Position numbers and translations under genes: made by a program. Positions 25,428-34,121 of a stretch of DNA of 64,000 nt are shown piece by piece; position 1 is the first letter of the stretch, and every line of letters starts with the position of its first letter. The stretch is taken from the NCBI GenBank assembly GCA_036389255.1, contig DASVQI010000041.1, forward strand, positions 515,462 through 579,461, in the 5' to 3' direction. The notes below the pieces were generated by a model. That model was not told the origin of the DNA. It ran no database searches and saw nothing but the letters and a program-made list of their open reading frames with translations. Source of the stretch: JACVRN01 sp036389255 (GTDB taxonomy: Bacteria > Acidobacteriota > Blastocatellia > Pyrinomonadales > Pyrinomonadaceae).

Positions 25428-25433
25428 ATTTTT

Positions 25434-25829
25434 ATGGCTGAATCGGTTGAGCGCTATTTTCTGTTGATGCACGCGGGGCGTGGGGGGAAGCGACCCATCA
25501 AGGGACGGCTCTGGCATCCGGCGGCGGACGTGTATCGCACAACTGACGGCTGGATAGTCAAGCTTGATTTGGCGGGCATAACCCCGGACGACCTTGAGAT
25601 AGAGGTCGCGGGCGCGCAGCTTCGCGTGAGCGGTTGCCGCCGCGATACCTTTTACGGCGAGGGCATCTCTTATCAGCAGTTGGAAATCACCTACAGCCGC
25701 TTCGAGCGCATCCTGCGCTTTCCATGCTCCATAGAGGGCGCGCACCTTGCGCGCGATTACCGCGACGGCCTGCTCATACTTCATCTCAAGAGCGAAGAAA
25801 ATTGTGAGGACAAGGAGACGAGTGAATAG
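25434..25829 (+). CDS. Small heat-shock protein, Hsp20/alpha-crystallin family
   Basis: 131 residues from ATG 25434. Alpha-crystallin domain: WHPAADVYRTTDGWIVKLDLAGITPDDLEIEVAGAQLRVSG, then FERILRFPCSIEGAHLARDYRDGLLILHL, where the usual A-x-x-x-N-G-V-L is replaced by a related DGLL. ATP-independent holdase. No Shine-Dalgarno is visible before the ATG; the leader is a hairpin. An in-frame GTG at 25371 exists but would translate the repeat. It lies between the CBS gene and lon. Confidence 0.88.
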   Translation: MAESVERYFLLMHAGRGGKRPIKGRLWHPAADVYRTTDGWIVKLDLAGITPDDLEIEVAGAQLRVSGCRRDTFYGEGISYQQLEITYSRFERILRFPCSIEGAHLARDYRDGLLILHLKSEENCEDKETSE

Positions 25830-25830
25830 T

Positions 25831-25877
25831 AGATGGTGAATGGCGAATGGATAAGAGCATCCGGCCATTCACCATCT
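25831..25877. repeat. Inverted repeat AGATGGTGAATGG between hsp20 and lon
   Basis: Perfect 13-bp arms at 25831-25843 and 25865-25877, with tandem GGTGAATGGCGAATGG inside. The same family is at 55801-55840. Confidence 0.6.
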
Positions 25878-25896
25878 GACATTCACCGGAAATTTT

Positions 25897-28374
25897 ATGG
25901 CTGAGACACAAGGGGATATTCAGACAGTGAGCGGGACGAGCCCGTTGCAGACTCAGGCTGTGCCGTTCGAGATAGCCGTGCTGCCCTTGCAGAGCACCAC
26001 GCTCTTTCCGGAGACGGTCGTGCCGCTCGCGGTAGGGCGCACGCGCTCTATAACTGCTGTCGAATCGGCGCTCGCAACCGAAGAGAAGCTGCTGGCCTGC
26101 ATCAGCGCGCGAGGCGAGAGCGAGACGGGCGCGGAAGCCCGCCCCGCAGACCTCTACAGCGTCGGCACGCTCGTCATGATTAAGCGCATGATGCGAACCG
26201 AAGAGGTGCTCAACCTGATTGTGCAGGGCACGGAGCGCGTGCGCGTGCTCGAATGGCTACAGGAAGAGCCGTACCTGCGCGCCCGCGTTGAGATTCTCCC
26301 GGAGGTAAAGACGGTTGACGCAGACAATGTCGAAGCCTTGAGGCGCAACGTGCAGGGCCTTATACAGCAGGCGCTCGCAATGATGCCGCAGATTCCGCCC
26401 GAAGTCCGCTCTATAGTCCTCGGCGCGAACGACGCCGTGCGTCTGGCATACTTTCTGGGCTCGCTTCTGACTCTGGGCGTAGAGCAGGAGCAGAAGATGC
26501 TCGAAGCTGACACGGCCGACGAGCTTCTACAGCTCGCGCACGGCTATCTGGCCCACGAGATAGAGATAATGGAGATACGCTCGCGCATCCAATCGGAGGC
26601 GCAGACGGAGATGAACAAGGCGCAGCGAGACTACATACTGCGCCAGCAGATGAAGGCCATACAGAAGGAGCTTGGCGATGACGAGGGCGGCGAGCAGGCC
26701 GAAGCCGCCATGATGCGCGAGCGGCTGGAAGCGGCCGACCTGCCCGACGAGGTTCGCAAAGAGGCCGAGCGAGAGCTGAAGCGCATGGAGAAGCTGCCGC
26801 AGGCGGCTCCCGACTATCACGTCATACGCACTTATCTGGAATACATCCTAGAATTGCCGTGGCGGAAATCGAGCGAAGACAAGCTCGATTTAGTCGAAGC
26901 TCGCCGCGTGCTGGACGAAGACCACTACGGCCTTGAAGACATAAAGGAGCGAATACTAGAGTTCCTTGCCGTCATCAAGCTCAGGCCGGACGCGAAAAGT
27001 CCCATCCTCTGTTTCGTAGGCCCGCCGGGCGTGGGCAAGACAAGTCTTGGCCGCTCTATCGCGCGCGCCCTTGGCCGTCAATTCGAGCGCCTCTCTCTGG
27101 GCGGCGTGCGCGACGAGGCGGAGCTGCGCGGCCACCGTCGCACCTACATAGGCGCTATGCCGGGCCGCATCATTCAATCCATACGGCGCGCGGGCGTGAA
27201 CAATCCCGTGATGATGCTGGACGAGATAGACAAGCTCGGCGCTGACTATCGCGGCGACCCTGCCGCAGCGCTCCTTGAAATCCTAGACCCGCAGCAGAAC
27301 TCCACGTTCCGCGACCATTACATTGACCTGCCGTTCGACCTCTCGAAGGTCTTCTTCATAGCGACGGCCAACCAGCTTGCGCCGATTCCGCCTCCGCTTC
27401 GTGACCGCATGGAGGTGATAGCGCTCGTGGGCTACTCCGACCGGGAGAAGCTTCACATAGCGCGGCAGTACCTTGTGCCGCGTCAGATTACGGAGAATGG
27501 CTTGACGCCGGAGCAGTTCGACATCACGGACGGAGCGATTCAGCTAATCGCCACCCGTTACACGCGCGAGGCCGGAGTCCGCCAGCTTGAGCGCACCATC
27601 GGCAGCGTCGCCAGAAAAGCTGCGCTCAAGATTGCGCAGGGCGAGGCCGAGCACATCACGGCCGGAGAGGGAGACATTAAAGGCTACTTGGGCGCGCCGC
27701 GCTTTTATCCTGAAGAGGCGCGAAAAGAGCTGCCCACGGGCGTCTCGACAGGCATGGCATGGACTGAGATGGGCGGCGAAGTCCTCTTCATAGAAGCAAC
27801 GCTTTTGCCCGGCGGCTCAGGGCTGACTTTGACAGGGCAGCTTGGCGAAGTGATGCAGGAGTCGGCCCGCGCCGCGCGCAGCTACCTGTGGTCGCACGCT
27901 CAGGAGTTCGGCATAGAGCCGGAGATGTTCAAGGGATACGGCGTTCACCTGCACGTCCCTGCCGGTGCGATTCCTAAAGACGGCCCGTCGGCTGGCGTGA
28001 CTATCACGGCCGCGCTCGCCTCGCTTTATACGGGACGCCGCGTCAGGCCCGACACCGCCATGACCGGCGAGATAACTCTGTCGGGCCTGGTCTTCCCCGT
28101 CGGCGGCATCAAAGAGAAGGTGCTGGCCGCGCAACGCGCAGGCATACGCCGCATCATCCTGCCCGCGCGCAACGAAGCAGACCTCGAAGACATCCCTGAA
28201 GACGTTCGCAAGACTCTGGAAGTCGTCCCCGTCTCGCGCATAGGCGAAGTCGTAGACGCTGCCCTCGAAACCATAGTCACGTCGCCGCCTCCTCCCGTTC
28301 CGCCTTCAGCCGAGCAATCCCGCGACGGCTCCCGCGCCAACGAGCCGGAACCGTTGCGAGTAAAGGGTGTGTAA
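25897..28374 (+). CDS. lon: ATP-dependent Lon protease
   Basis: 825 residues, standard LonA size. N-terminal substrate domain (EIAVLPLQSTTLFPETVVPLAVG), then a coiled coil. The AAA+ core has Walker A GPPGVGKTS near residue 375 and Walker B MMLDEIDKLG near 437. The C-terminal peptidase domain has the catalytic Ser in KDGPSAGVT (about 698) and Lys in GGIKEKVLAA (about 741). Degrades damaged and regulatory proteins in the cytoplasm. Weak ribosome site; a clear terminator follows. Confidence 0.98.
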   Translation: MAETQGDIQTVSGTSPLQTQAVPFEIAVLPLQSTTLFPETVVPLAVGRTRSITAVESALATEEKLLACISARGESETGAEARPADLYSVGTLVMIKRMMRTEEVLNLIVQGTERVRVLEWLQEEPYLRARVEILPEVKTVDADNVEALRRNVQGLIQQALAMMPQIPPEVRSIVLGANDAVRLAYFLGSLLTLGVEQEQKMLEADTADELLQLAHGYLAHEIEIMEIRSRIQSEAQTEMNKAQRDYILRQQMKAIQKELGDDEGGEQAEAAMMRERLEAADLPDEVRKEAERELKRMEKLPQAAPDYHVIRTYLEYILELPWRKSSEDKLDLVEARRVLDEDHYGLEDIKERILEFLAVIKLRPDAKSPILCFVGPPGVGKTSLGRSIARALGRQFERLSLGGVRDEAELRGHRRTYIGAMPGRIIQSIRRAGVNNPVMMLDEIDKLGADYRGDPAAALLEILDPQQNSTFRDHYIDLPFDLSKVFFIATANQLAPIPPPLRDRMEVIALVGYSDREKLHIARQYLVPRQITENGLTPEQFDITDGAIQLIATRYTREAGVRQLERTIGSVARKAALKIAQGEAEHITAGEGDIKGYLGAPRFYPEEARKELPTGVSTGMAWTEMGGEVLFIEATLLPGGSGLTLTGQLGEVMQESARAARSYLWSHAQEFGIEPEMFKGYGVHLHVPAGAIPKDGPSAGVTITAALASLYTGRRVRPDTAMTGEITLSGLVFPVGGIKEKVLAAQRAGIRRIILPARNEADLEDIPEDVRKTLEVVPVSRIGEVVDAALETIVTSPPPPVPPSAEQSRDGSRANEPEPLRVKGV

Positions 28375-28418
28375 AGTTAGGCTATAAGCTAAAACCCACT
28401 GGACTAATAGTAAGAACG

Positions 28419-28464
28419 AAGAGTTATGAGATGGCTGAAGACCTTCAACCATCTCATAACTCTT
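28419..28464 (+). terminator. Rho-independent terminator of lon
   Basis: 16-bp stem AAGAGTTATGAGATGG (28419-28434) with its complement (28449-28464), followed by a run of T. Confidence 0.9.
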
Positions 28465-28482
28465 TTTTATCCCCTTCTGTCG

Positions 28483-28488
28483 TATAAT
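28483..28488 (+). promoter_or_regulatory. Possible -10 box for the Roco gene
   Basis: TATAAT 127 bp before the start of the LRR-Roc-COR gene and just after the lon terminator. No good -35 at 17 bp, so support is modest. Confidence 0.35.
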
Positions 28489-28614
28489 GCCCGCATTCTG
28501 TAGCTATGCCTCAACCCGGCCTGATACAGAAACCGGCGGCCGCCGCCGCAAAGCCCGAAAGTTATGACGGTGCTCTGGAACAAAGCAATCTCATAAGCCT
28601 GAAAGGTAACATCT

Positions 28615-31600
28615 ATGGCACGAGACGAAGCATATCGACAAGCTGAACAGAAGATTGCCGCCGCTCTACAGTCTGGGGCGACTGACCTAGACCTAACTGG
28701 GGAATTTGAGGATATAAAGAAACTGACAGAACTGCCAGACTCGCTAGTTCAACTCACACAGTTGCGGTCACTAAATATCTCCAACAACATGTTGACTGAA
28801 TTGCCAGAGTTCCTAAGTCATCTCAGACAATTGGAATCGCTAAACCTCTCAGGGAACCCGCTAGTCAATCTACCGGAGTGTCTAGTCCAACTCACAAATT
28901 TGAATTCGCTAGACCTCTCTTACAATAAATTGCTCAGTTTACCTGCTTGGTTTGGACAACTGAAGCAATTGCAATCGCTTGCCCTTTCCATTAATCAGCT
29001 TTCAGGCCAAGAGAAAGTGTTCAGCCAGTTCACGCAGTTGCATTCATTAAGACTTACGAGAGGCAAACTTAAAGCACTGCCGGAATGGTTAGAACAACTC
29101 GTTAATATGAGTACTCTCATGCTGTTATATTGTGAATTGGAAGAGGACATTCTACCAGTTATACCAAAACTTAAGGGCTTACAACGGTTGACGCTACAAG
29201 GATTGAACTTGCATACCCTTCCTCCTGAAATTGCAAGGCTGAACAATCTCAACTATCTCTGCCTCTATGACAATAAGTTAACTCACCTTCCCGACCAAAT
29301 TGGTGAGCTGAACAACTTAGAAACGCTTGATCCAAGAGAAAATCAACTTGTTGCCCTACCGGATTCGGTTGGCAATATGACTAACCTAGACACGCTATTT
29401 CTTGATGGCAACCAACTTAAGGATTTACCTGCTTCGCTTACCAAGTTAGAGGGTTTATCTTTGCTGCTCCTCAATCGAAACCCCTTAAATCCCGAACTAG
29501 CTGCGGCCTATAAGGAAGGGCTTGATGCCGTCATGCGCTACCTGCGTGCGAAGGCGGGGGCGCAGGTGGTGTTGAATGAGGCTAAGTTGATTTTGATTGG
29601 CGAGGGAGAGGTGGGGAAAAGTTGTTTGCTGGATGCTTTGCGTGGCGACCCGTGGGAGGAGCGGCCTTCAACGCATGGGATTGAGATTAAGCCCGTGAAG
29701 GTTGTCGACCCTGAAAGCGGGAAGGAGATAACGCTGAATGCGTGGGACTTTGGTGGTCAGAGAGTTTATAGACCGACTCATCAATTGTTCTTCAGTGCTC
29801 CGGCGGTTTATCTGGTGGTATGGAAGCCGCGCGAGGGGCCGCAGCAGGGCTTCGTGAAGGAGTGGATTAAGCTTGTAAAGCACCGCGAGCCGGAGGCGAA
29901 GATTCTGGTCGTGGCCACGCACGGCGGGCCGAAGGAGCGACAGCCGGACATTGACCGGCAGGAAATCTGGGACTTGTTCGGCAGGGAGATGGTGTCAGAC
30001 TTCTTTCTTGTCGAGAGCAAGCCTGATGAAGATACAGGTGAGCGAAAAGGCATTGATGAGCTTAAGCAGGAAATAGCACGTGTAGCCGTGAGCCTTCCCG
30101 AAGTGGGTCGCACTGTTCCGAAAAGCTGGGACGACGCGCGTAAGGCTTTGAAAGAGACGGCGGCTGCGTACATGCCTCTGGAGGAGGTGCTGGAGCTTTG
30201 CCAGAGCTTTAAGATGGACGAAGAGATGGCGAAGGATTTCGTGCGCGTCTCTCACCGCTTAGGGCACCTTATTCATTATGAACACGACCCGGCTTTGCGC
30301 GACATAGTAATCCTCAAGCCGGATTGGCTGGCCACGGCAATAAGCCTTGTGCTCGATGACAAGCAGACTCGTCATGCGCATGGGCTTGTAGAATTCTCTC
30401 GCCTGCGACAGTTGTGGAACGACCCTTCAAGGCCGGAGGAATACCGTTACGAGGACGGATTGCACCCGCTCTTCCTGCGTTTGATGGAGCGGTTTGACCT
30501 CTCATACAAAGTCGCAATCCCTTCGGAGCCGGAAGACGCTATAGGATTCTGGCAGAGGGCCGGGAGTATTCTCAGCACCGGACGGAATGTGACGGAGGAA
30601 CTGTCAAAGCTTCATTACACCAGCCTCATTGCGCAACTTGTGCCGGATATACGCCCGGACACGATTCCCGGCTGGTCTGACTATGTGGCGGCGGGTGACG
30701 AGGAGCAGTCTCAAATCTGCCGTATAGTGGAAGCTAATAGCGGACAGACGGCACCTGCGGAAGGCTTATTCTTTCGGTTGATAGTGCGCCTGCATAAGTA
30801 CTCGCTGGGCCGCTTGAACTACGCAGAGAGCACTCACTGGCAGCGTGGCTTGGTGCTTGAGGATGATTACGGCGCACGGGCGCTACTTGAACACGTAGGT
30901 AATGACGTGCGCATTACCGTGCGCTCTCCATATCCGGAGCGATTCCTTTCCGCGCTGACTTATGAGGTGAAATGGCTGGTTGAGACCTTCTGGGCAGGCT
31001 TGCGCTGCGACGTGATGGTGCCGTGTCTGAATACAGAGCCATGCAAGGGATTATTCGAAGTGCGAAGGCTTATAGAGAACAAGAAGCGGAGCCGCCCTGA
31101 ACAGCCTTGCCCGGTCTGTAATGAGTGGCAGAGCATCGAACTGCTGCTCCACAATGCTCCGGCAGCCCGCCCGAATCCACTGAGTGAGTTGTTGGCAAAC
31201 TCCGAAGAGGTAATGAGGGTGCTGGGGGAAATGCGCCTGCAATCGGTCGGACAGCATGCAGAAAGCATGGGACGCTTTGACAGGCTGGATGCGGGGATGA
31301 AGGAAGTTGTGAGCAAGGTTGAAGCCTCTTACTCAAACCTTATGCGAAGCTTGGTTGATGAAGCCAAAGAAGGCCCAAGACTCTTCAGTTTCGAGCCGGT
31401 CGAGCCGGGCTTCTTTGACAGACCCAAGTGGATTAGCGAGAAGTTCCGGCTAACGCTCTGGTGCGAGCATTCGAGACTGCCATTGCCCGCGCTTAATGGC
31501 GATGAGGACGCGCGCGGCGTTTACGAATTAACGCTGCCACGCGATTGGATTGTGAAGGCCGCGCCTTTCTTGAAATTGCTTGCGAGCACGTTGAGCCTCG

Positions 31601-31917
31601 TGGTGCCTGTCGCCGCTTCGGCTACGAAACTAATGCTGGACGAGGCTTCATATAAGGGCATAGAGAAGCAGCTAGACTTAGGGCAGAAGAGCTTGGATTC
31701 TGTGCTCAAAGGTGGCGCAGAGATTGGAGGATGGCTGGAGCGCGATGATGCGCCAGACTTGGAGCAGGTTGACGCTATTCGAGCCAGAGGTGCCGTCTTG
31801 AGACAACTGCACGCATGGCTGAAGGAGAAAGACCCGGGTTTCGGCGGACTAGTAAGGGTACAGAACAAGCGGCAGGAGTTTCTATGGGTACACCCGCAGT
31901 TCGAGAAGGAATACTAA
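28615..31917 (+). CDS. Roco protein: leucine-rich repeats, Roc GTPase, COR domain, extra C-terminal region
   Basis: 1100 residues. About eleven 23-residue LRRs at 30-305 (LRSLNISNNMLTELPEFLSHL type). The Roc GTPase at about 318-490 has P-loop GEGEVGKSC (about 327), THGIEI as G2 and DFGGQRVYR as G3 (about 379). G4 is ATHGG rather than TKxD. COR lies at about 500-700. Next are a Cys pair and CPVC (803-835) that look like a zinc ribbon, a helical coiled region (about 865-915), and a C-terminal domain with a hydrophobic stretch (about 985-1010). In bacterial Roco proteins COR mediates nucleotide-dependent dimerisation. The LRR part is near 40% GC while Roc-COR is near 60%. The target is unknown; a sensor or immune-type switch is possible. 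The gene stands alone with its own terminated neighbours. Confidence 0.93.
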   Translation: MARDEAYRQAEQKIAAALQSGATDLDLTGEFEDIKKLTELPDSLVQLTQLRSLNISNNMLTELPEFLSHLRQLESLNLSGNPLVNLPECLVQLTNLNSLDLSYNKLLSLPAWFGQLKQLQSLALSINQLSGQEKVFSQFTQLHSLRLTRGKLKALPEWLEQLVNMSTLMLLYCELEEDILPVIPKLKGLQRLTLQGLNLHTLPPEIARLNNLNYLCLYDNKLTHLPDQIGELNNLETLDPRENQLVALPDSVGNMTNLDTLFLDGNQLKDLPASLTKLEGLSLLLLNRNPLNPELAAAYKEGLDAVMRYLRAKAGAQVVLNEAKLILIGEGEVGKSCLLDALRGDPWEERPSTHGIEIKPVKVVDPESGKEITLNAWDFGGQRVYRPTHQLFFSAPAVYLVVWKPREGPQQGFVKEWIKLVKHREPEAKILVVATHGGPKERQPDIDRQEIWDLFGREMVSDFFLVESKPDEDTGERKGIDELKQEIARVAVSLPEVGRTVPKSWDDARKALKETAAAYMPLEEVLELCQSFKMDEEMAKDFVRVSHRLGHLIHYEHDPALRDIVILKPDWLATAISLVLDDKQTRHAHGLVEFSRLRQLWNDPSRPEEYRYEDGLHPLFLRLMERFDLSYKVAIPSEPEDAIGFWQRAGSILSTGRNVTEELSKLHYTSLIAQLVPDIRPDTIPGWSDYVAAGDEEQSQICRIVEANSGQTAPAEGLFFRLIVRLHKYSLGRLNYAESTHWQRGLVLEDDYGARALLEHVGNDVRITVRSPYPERFLSALTYEVKWLVETFWAGLRCDVMVPCLNTEPCKGLFEVRRLIENKKRSRPEQPCPVCNEWQSIELLLHNAPAARPNPLSELLANSEEVMRVLGEMRLQSVGQHAESMGRFDRLDAGMKEVVSKVEASYSNLMRSLVDEAKEGPRLFSFEPVEPGFFDRPKWISEKFRLTLWCEHSRLPLPALNGDEDARGVYELTLPRDWIVKAAPFLKLLASTLSLVVPVAASATKLMLDEASYKGIEKQLDLGQKSLDSVLKGGAEIGGWLERDDAPDLEQVDAIRARGAVLRQLHAWLKEKDPGFGGLVRVQNKRQEFLWVHPQFEKEY

Positions 31918-32012
31918 TCTCTTCCTCTTTTACGTTTCGTCTTTTGCCTTAGCTGTGAGTGATGAGTTAACTTATGCCTACACTAAGATGAAAGAGCAAA
32001 GGGAGATTAAGG

Positions 32013-32327
32013 ATGAGCAGTAAAAAAGAGCAGCGCAAGGTAGGGAGCAAGCAGAAGCCCAGAGGCCAGCAGACGGGGTTCGTCGGAAACCCTGACCAGA
32101 ACCGCGAAGAGATGAAGAACACTCCGGCGCTTCGCGGACGCCGCAAAGCCGCCACCAAGATGTTCGAGGACGAGTCGTCTCAACAGGTGGGAACCGACGC
32201 GGCCAAACCACGCAGCAACCAGCCCTCTCTCCCGGCTGCCATGCCTACGAACACCAAGCTTGGCGAAAGCAACGACGAAAGAGCCTTCAAGGCAAAGCAG
32301 AAGGTAAAAGGCAGAACGCAGAAGTAA
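32013..32327 (+). CDS. Small basic, disordered hypothetical protein
   Basis: 104 residues; AAGG directly upstream of ATG 32013. Rich in Lys, Arg, Gln, Asn and Ser with no hydrophobic core (MSSKKEQRKVGSKQKPRGQQ, then TPALRGRRKAATKMF). Resembles small stress-induced or ribosome/nucleic-acid associated proteins by composition only. Family not recognised. Base composition and codon use are like the rest of the genome, so it is probably real. Confidence 0.5.
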   Translation: MSSKKEQRKVGSKQKPRGQQTGFVGNPDQNREEMKNTPALRGRRKAATKMFEDESSQQVGTDAAKPRSNQPSLPAAMPTNTKLGESNDERAFKAKQKVKGRTQK

Positions 32328-32371
32328 AGCGATTGATTCAATGAATCAGTCTTTTTACTTCTGCCTTGCTC

Positions 32372-32887
32372 TTACCATTCTTCCTGAGAGATGTATTTGA
32401 GGACGTGGCCTATGGACATTAACCTGTAGCTTCCGTCTGCGACCTGCACGGGCACGTTGCGGTAGCGACCGACGGCCATCTTGTTGAGCGCCGAGGCGAC
32501 CGAATCCGTCTCTTTAAGCACGTCCGGGTGGACGGTCATGAACTCGCTAATCGGAGTGTCCAGCGCGGCCTCTTCGTCTACGGCCAGCTTGCGAAGCACG
32601 TCATGCTCCGTGAAGATGCCCGACAGCTTATCTTCGTCAACCACCAGCGCGCAGCTAGCTCCCGACTCCTTCATACGCCCTATGACCTCCCTCGCGGGCG
32701 CGTCAGAGCTGACATACAAGGCGGGCGCGTCGTCCAGAAGCCCTCTCAGGTCGTCTTCCATCACAGAGCGCACGAGCCCGCGCGTAGCATCCGACCTCGG
32801 CACGTCAAGGTCGCGCAGGGGCTTCATGCAATTCTCACAACGATCCATCCCCTCTATGTTATCGTGCCCGCAATCAGGACAAATCAT
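32372..32887 (-). CDS. Zinc-ribbon plus CBS-pair protein
   Basis: 171 residues from ATG 32887 (a Met six codons upstream is also possible). An N-terminal zinc ribbon C3-x2-C6...C17-x2-C20 (MICPDCGHDN, MDRCENC) is fused to two CBS domains (ALYVSSDAPAREVIGRMKESGASCALVVDEDKLSGIFTEHDVLRKL and the second ending RNVPVQVADGSYRLMSIGHVLKYI). CBS pairs sense adenine nucleotides. It is the last gene after korA-Uma2-korB on the same strand, with another CBS gene at the head of the cluster, so an energy-sensing role on KorAB is a fair inference. Confidence 0.88.
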   Translation of the reverse strand: MICPDCGHDNIEGMDRCENCMKPLRDLDVPRSDATRGLVRSVMEDDLRGLLDDAPALYVSSDAPAREVIGRMKESGASCALVVDEDKLSGIFTEHDVLRKLAVDEEAALDTPISEFMTVHPDVLKETDSVASALNKMAVGRYRNVPVQVADGSYRLMSIGHVLKYISQEEW

Positions 32888-32906
32888 CTCGTCGCTTCGC
32901 TCCATT

Positions 32907-32963
32907 CAGGAGCCGGAAGTCGGAAGTCAGAACAGATGCATCTATTCTGACTTCCGGCTCCTG
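32907..32963. repeat. Hairpin CAGGAGCCGGAAGTC with a 7-bp tandem duplication in one arm
   Basis: The right arm 32945-32963 (TTCTGACTTCCGGCTCCTG) pairs with 32907-32932 except for a duplicated TCGGAAG in the left arm. Located between korB and the zinc-ribbon CBS gene. Confidence 0.6.
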
Positions 32964-32971
32964 CTCTTATT

Positions 32972-34102
32972 TTATTCCACCGTCCATGTGTCGCCGCTAT
33001 TAATCAGCTTCTCAAGGCTTCCCATGCCCTGTTTGCCAATGGCTGCTTCAATCTGGTCGGTCATCATGTCTTCGTAGGTAGCGCGCTCGACTGCGCGGAA
33101 GATGCCGACGGGCTGCGGAAACTCTGAGCCTTCACGGTACTCCATGCGAGCCAGCATAAAGGCGACCGACGGGTCTGTCAGGTGTATGTCGTGTACGAGC
33201 AGGTCGTTCTCCGTGATGCCGTTCTCGCCCAAGGTGACAACCTCCGGGTGCGCGCCGTTCATGCGGATGCCCTTGTTTCGCTCCTTGCCGAAGACCATGG
33301 GCTTGCCGTGCTCAAGATATAGCACGCGGTCTTGCCGCACGCTGCGGTCTGTGAATCCCTCGAACGCGTGGTCGTTGAAGATGTTGCAGTTCTGATAGAC
33401 CTCAAGGAACGAGACGCCCTTGTGCTTTGCCGCCGCGTCAACCATCGCGCCCAGATGCTTTACGTCTATGTCAATCGAGCGCGCTACCAGCGTGGCCTCC
33501 GAAGCTATAGCCACGGACAAAGGATTGAGCGGGTAATCAATCACGCCCATCGGCGTTGACTTAGTCTTCTTGCCAAGCTCCGAAGTCGGACTGTACTGCC
33601 CCTTCGTCAAGCCGTATATGCGGTTGTTAAAGAGTATGATGTTCAGGTCTAGGTTACGGCGTATGGCGTGCATGAAGTGGTTGCCGCCGATTGAGAGCGC
33701 ATCGCCGTCGCCCGTCACTACCCACACACTCAAGTCCGGGTTGGCGCTCTTGATGCCGGTGGCGACTGCGGGCGCGCGACCGTGTATGGAGTGAAAGCCG
33801 TAGGTGTTCATGTAGTACGGAAAACGGCTTGAGCATCCTATGCCGGAGACGAAGACCATCTTCTCTCGCGGGATGCCCAGCTCCGGCATCACCTTCTGCA
33901 CGTTATTCAGGATGGCGTAGTCGCCGCAGCCCGGACACCACCTGACCTCCTGCCCGGAGATGAAATCCTGCCTCGTCAACTTCACGGCAGGCGGAGCCTC
34001 TTCGCCCGCCGCCATAGACCCGGCATAAGGCTCGCCTGACTCCGCAGCCTCCGCGTTGTCCTTGTGCCCGTTACCATTTGTTCCATTAGAACCAGTGCTC
34101 AT
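32972..34102 (-). CDS. korB: 2-oxoacid:ferredoxin oxidoreductase, beta subunit
   Basis: 376 residues. TPP-binding subunit: CPGCGDYAIL with the conserved Cys, then VTGDGDALSIGGNHF and ILFNNRIYGLTKGQYSPTSE, as in 2-oxoglutarate:ferredoxin oxidoreductases of the two-subunit type. There is no ferredoxin domain, so electrons go to a separate ferredoxin. A 45-residue low-complexity start (NGTNGNGHKDNAEAAE) is unusual. AAGGAG precedes the ATG. Partner korA is upstream, with a Uma2 gene between them. Confidence 0.95.
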   Translation of the reverse strand: MSTGSNGTNGNGHKDNAEAAESGEPYAGSMAAGEEAPPAVKLTRQDFISGQEVRWCPGCGDYAILNNVQKVMPELGIPREKMVFVSGIGCSSRFPYYMNTYGFHSIHGRAPAVATGIKSANPDLSVWVVTGDGDALSIGGNHFMHAIRRNLDLNIILFNNRIYGLTKGQYSPTSELGKKTKSTPMGVIDYPLNPLSVAIASEATLVARSIDIDVKHLGAMVDAAAKHKGVSFLEVYQNCNIFNDHAFEGFTDRSVRQDRVLYLEHGKPMVFGKERNKGIRMNGAHPEVVTLGENGITENDLLVHDIHLTDPSVAFMLARMEYREGSEFPQPVGIFRAVERATYEDMMTDQIEAAIGKQGMGSLEKLINSGDTWTVE

Positions 34103-34121
34103 TATTAACTCCTTAGCAACT

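Noticed and set aside
25371..25433. N-terminal extension of Hsp20 (MSGAGKRRPLSPGTRHP...)
   Set aside because: It is translated from the GGTGTCA repeat hairpin and has no counterpart in the family; the ATG at 25434 is preferred.
28615..31917. Calling the Roco gene part of a defence island
   Set aside because: The neighbours (Lon, a small basic protein, CBS/Kor genes) are ordinary; there is no second defence gene, so only a cautious hypothesis is kept.
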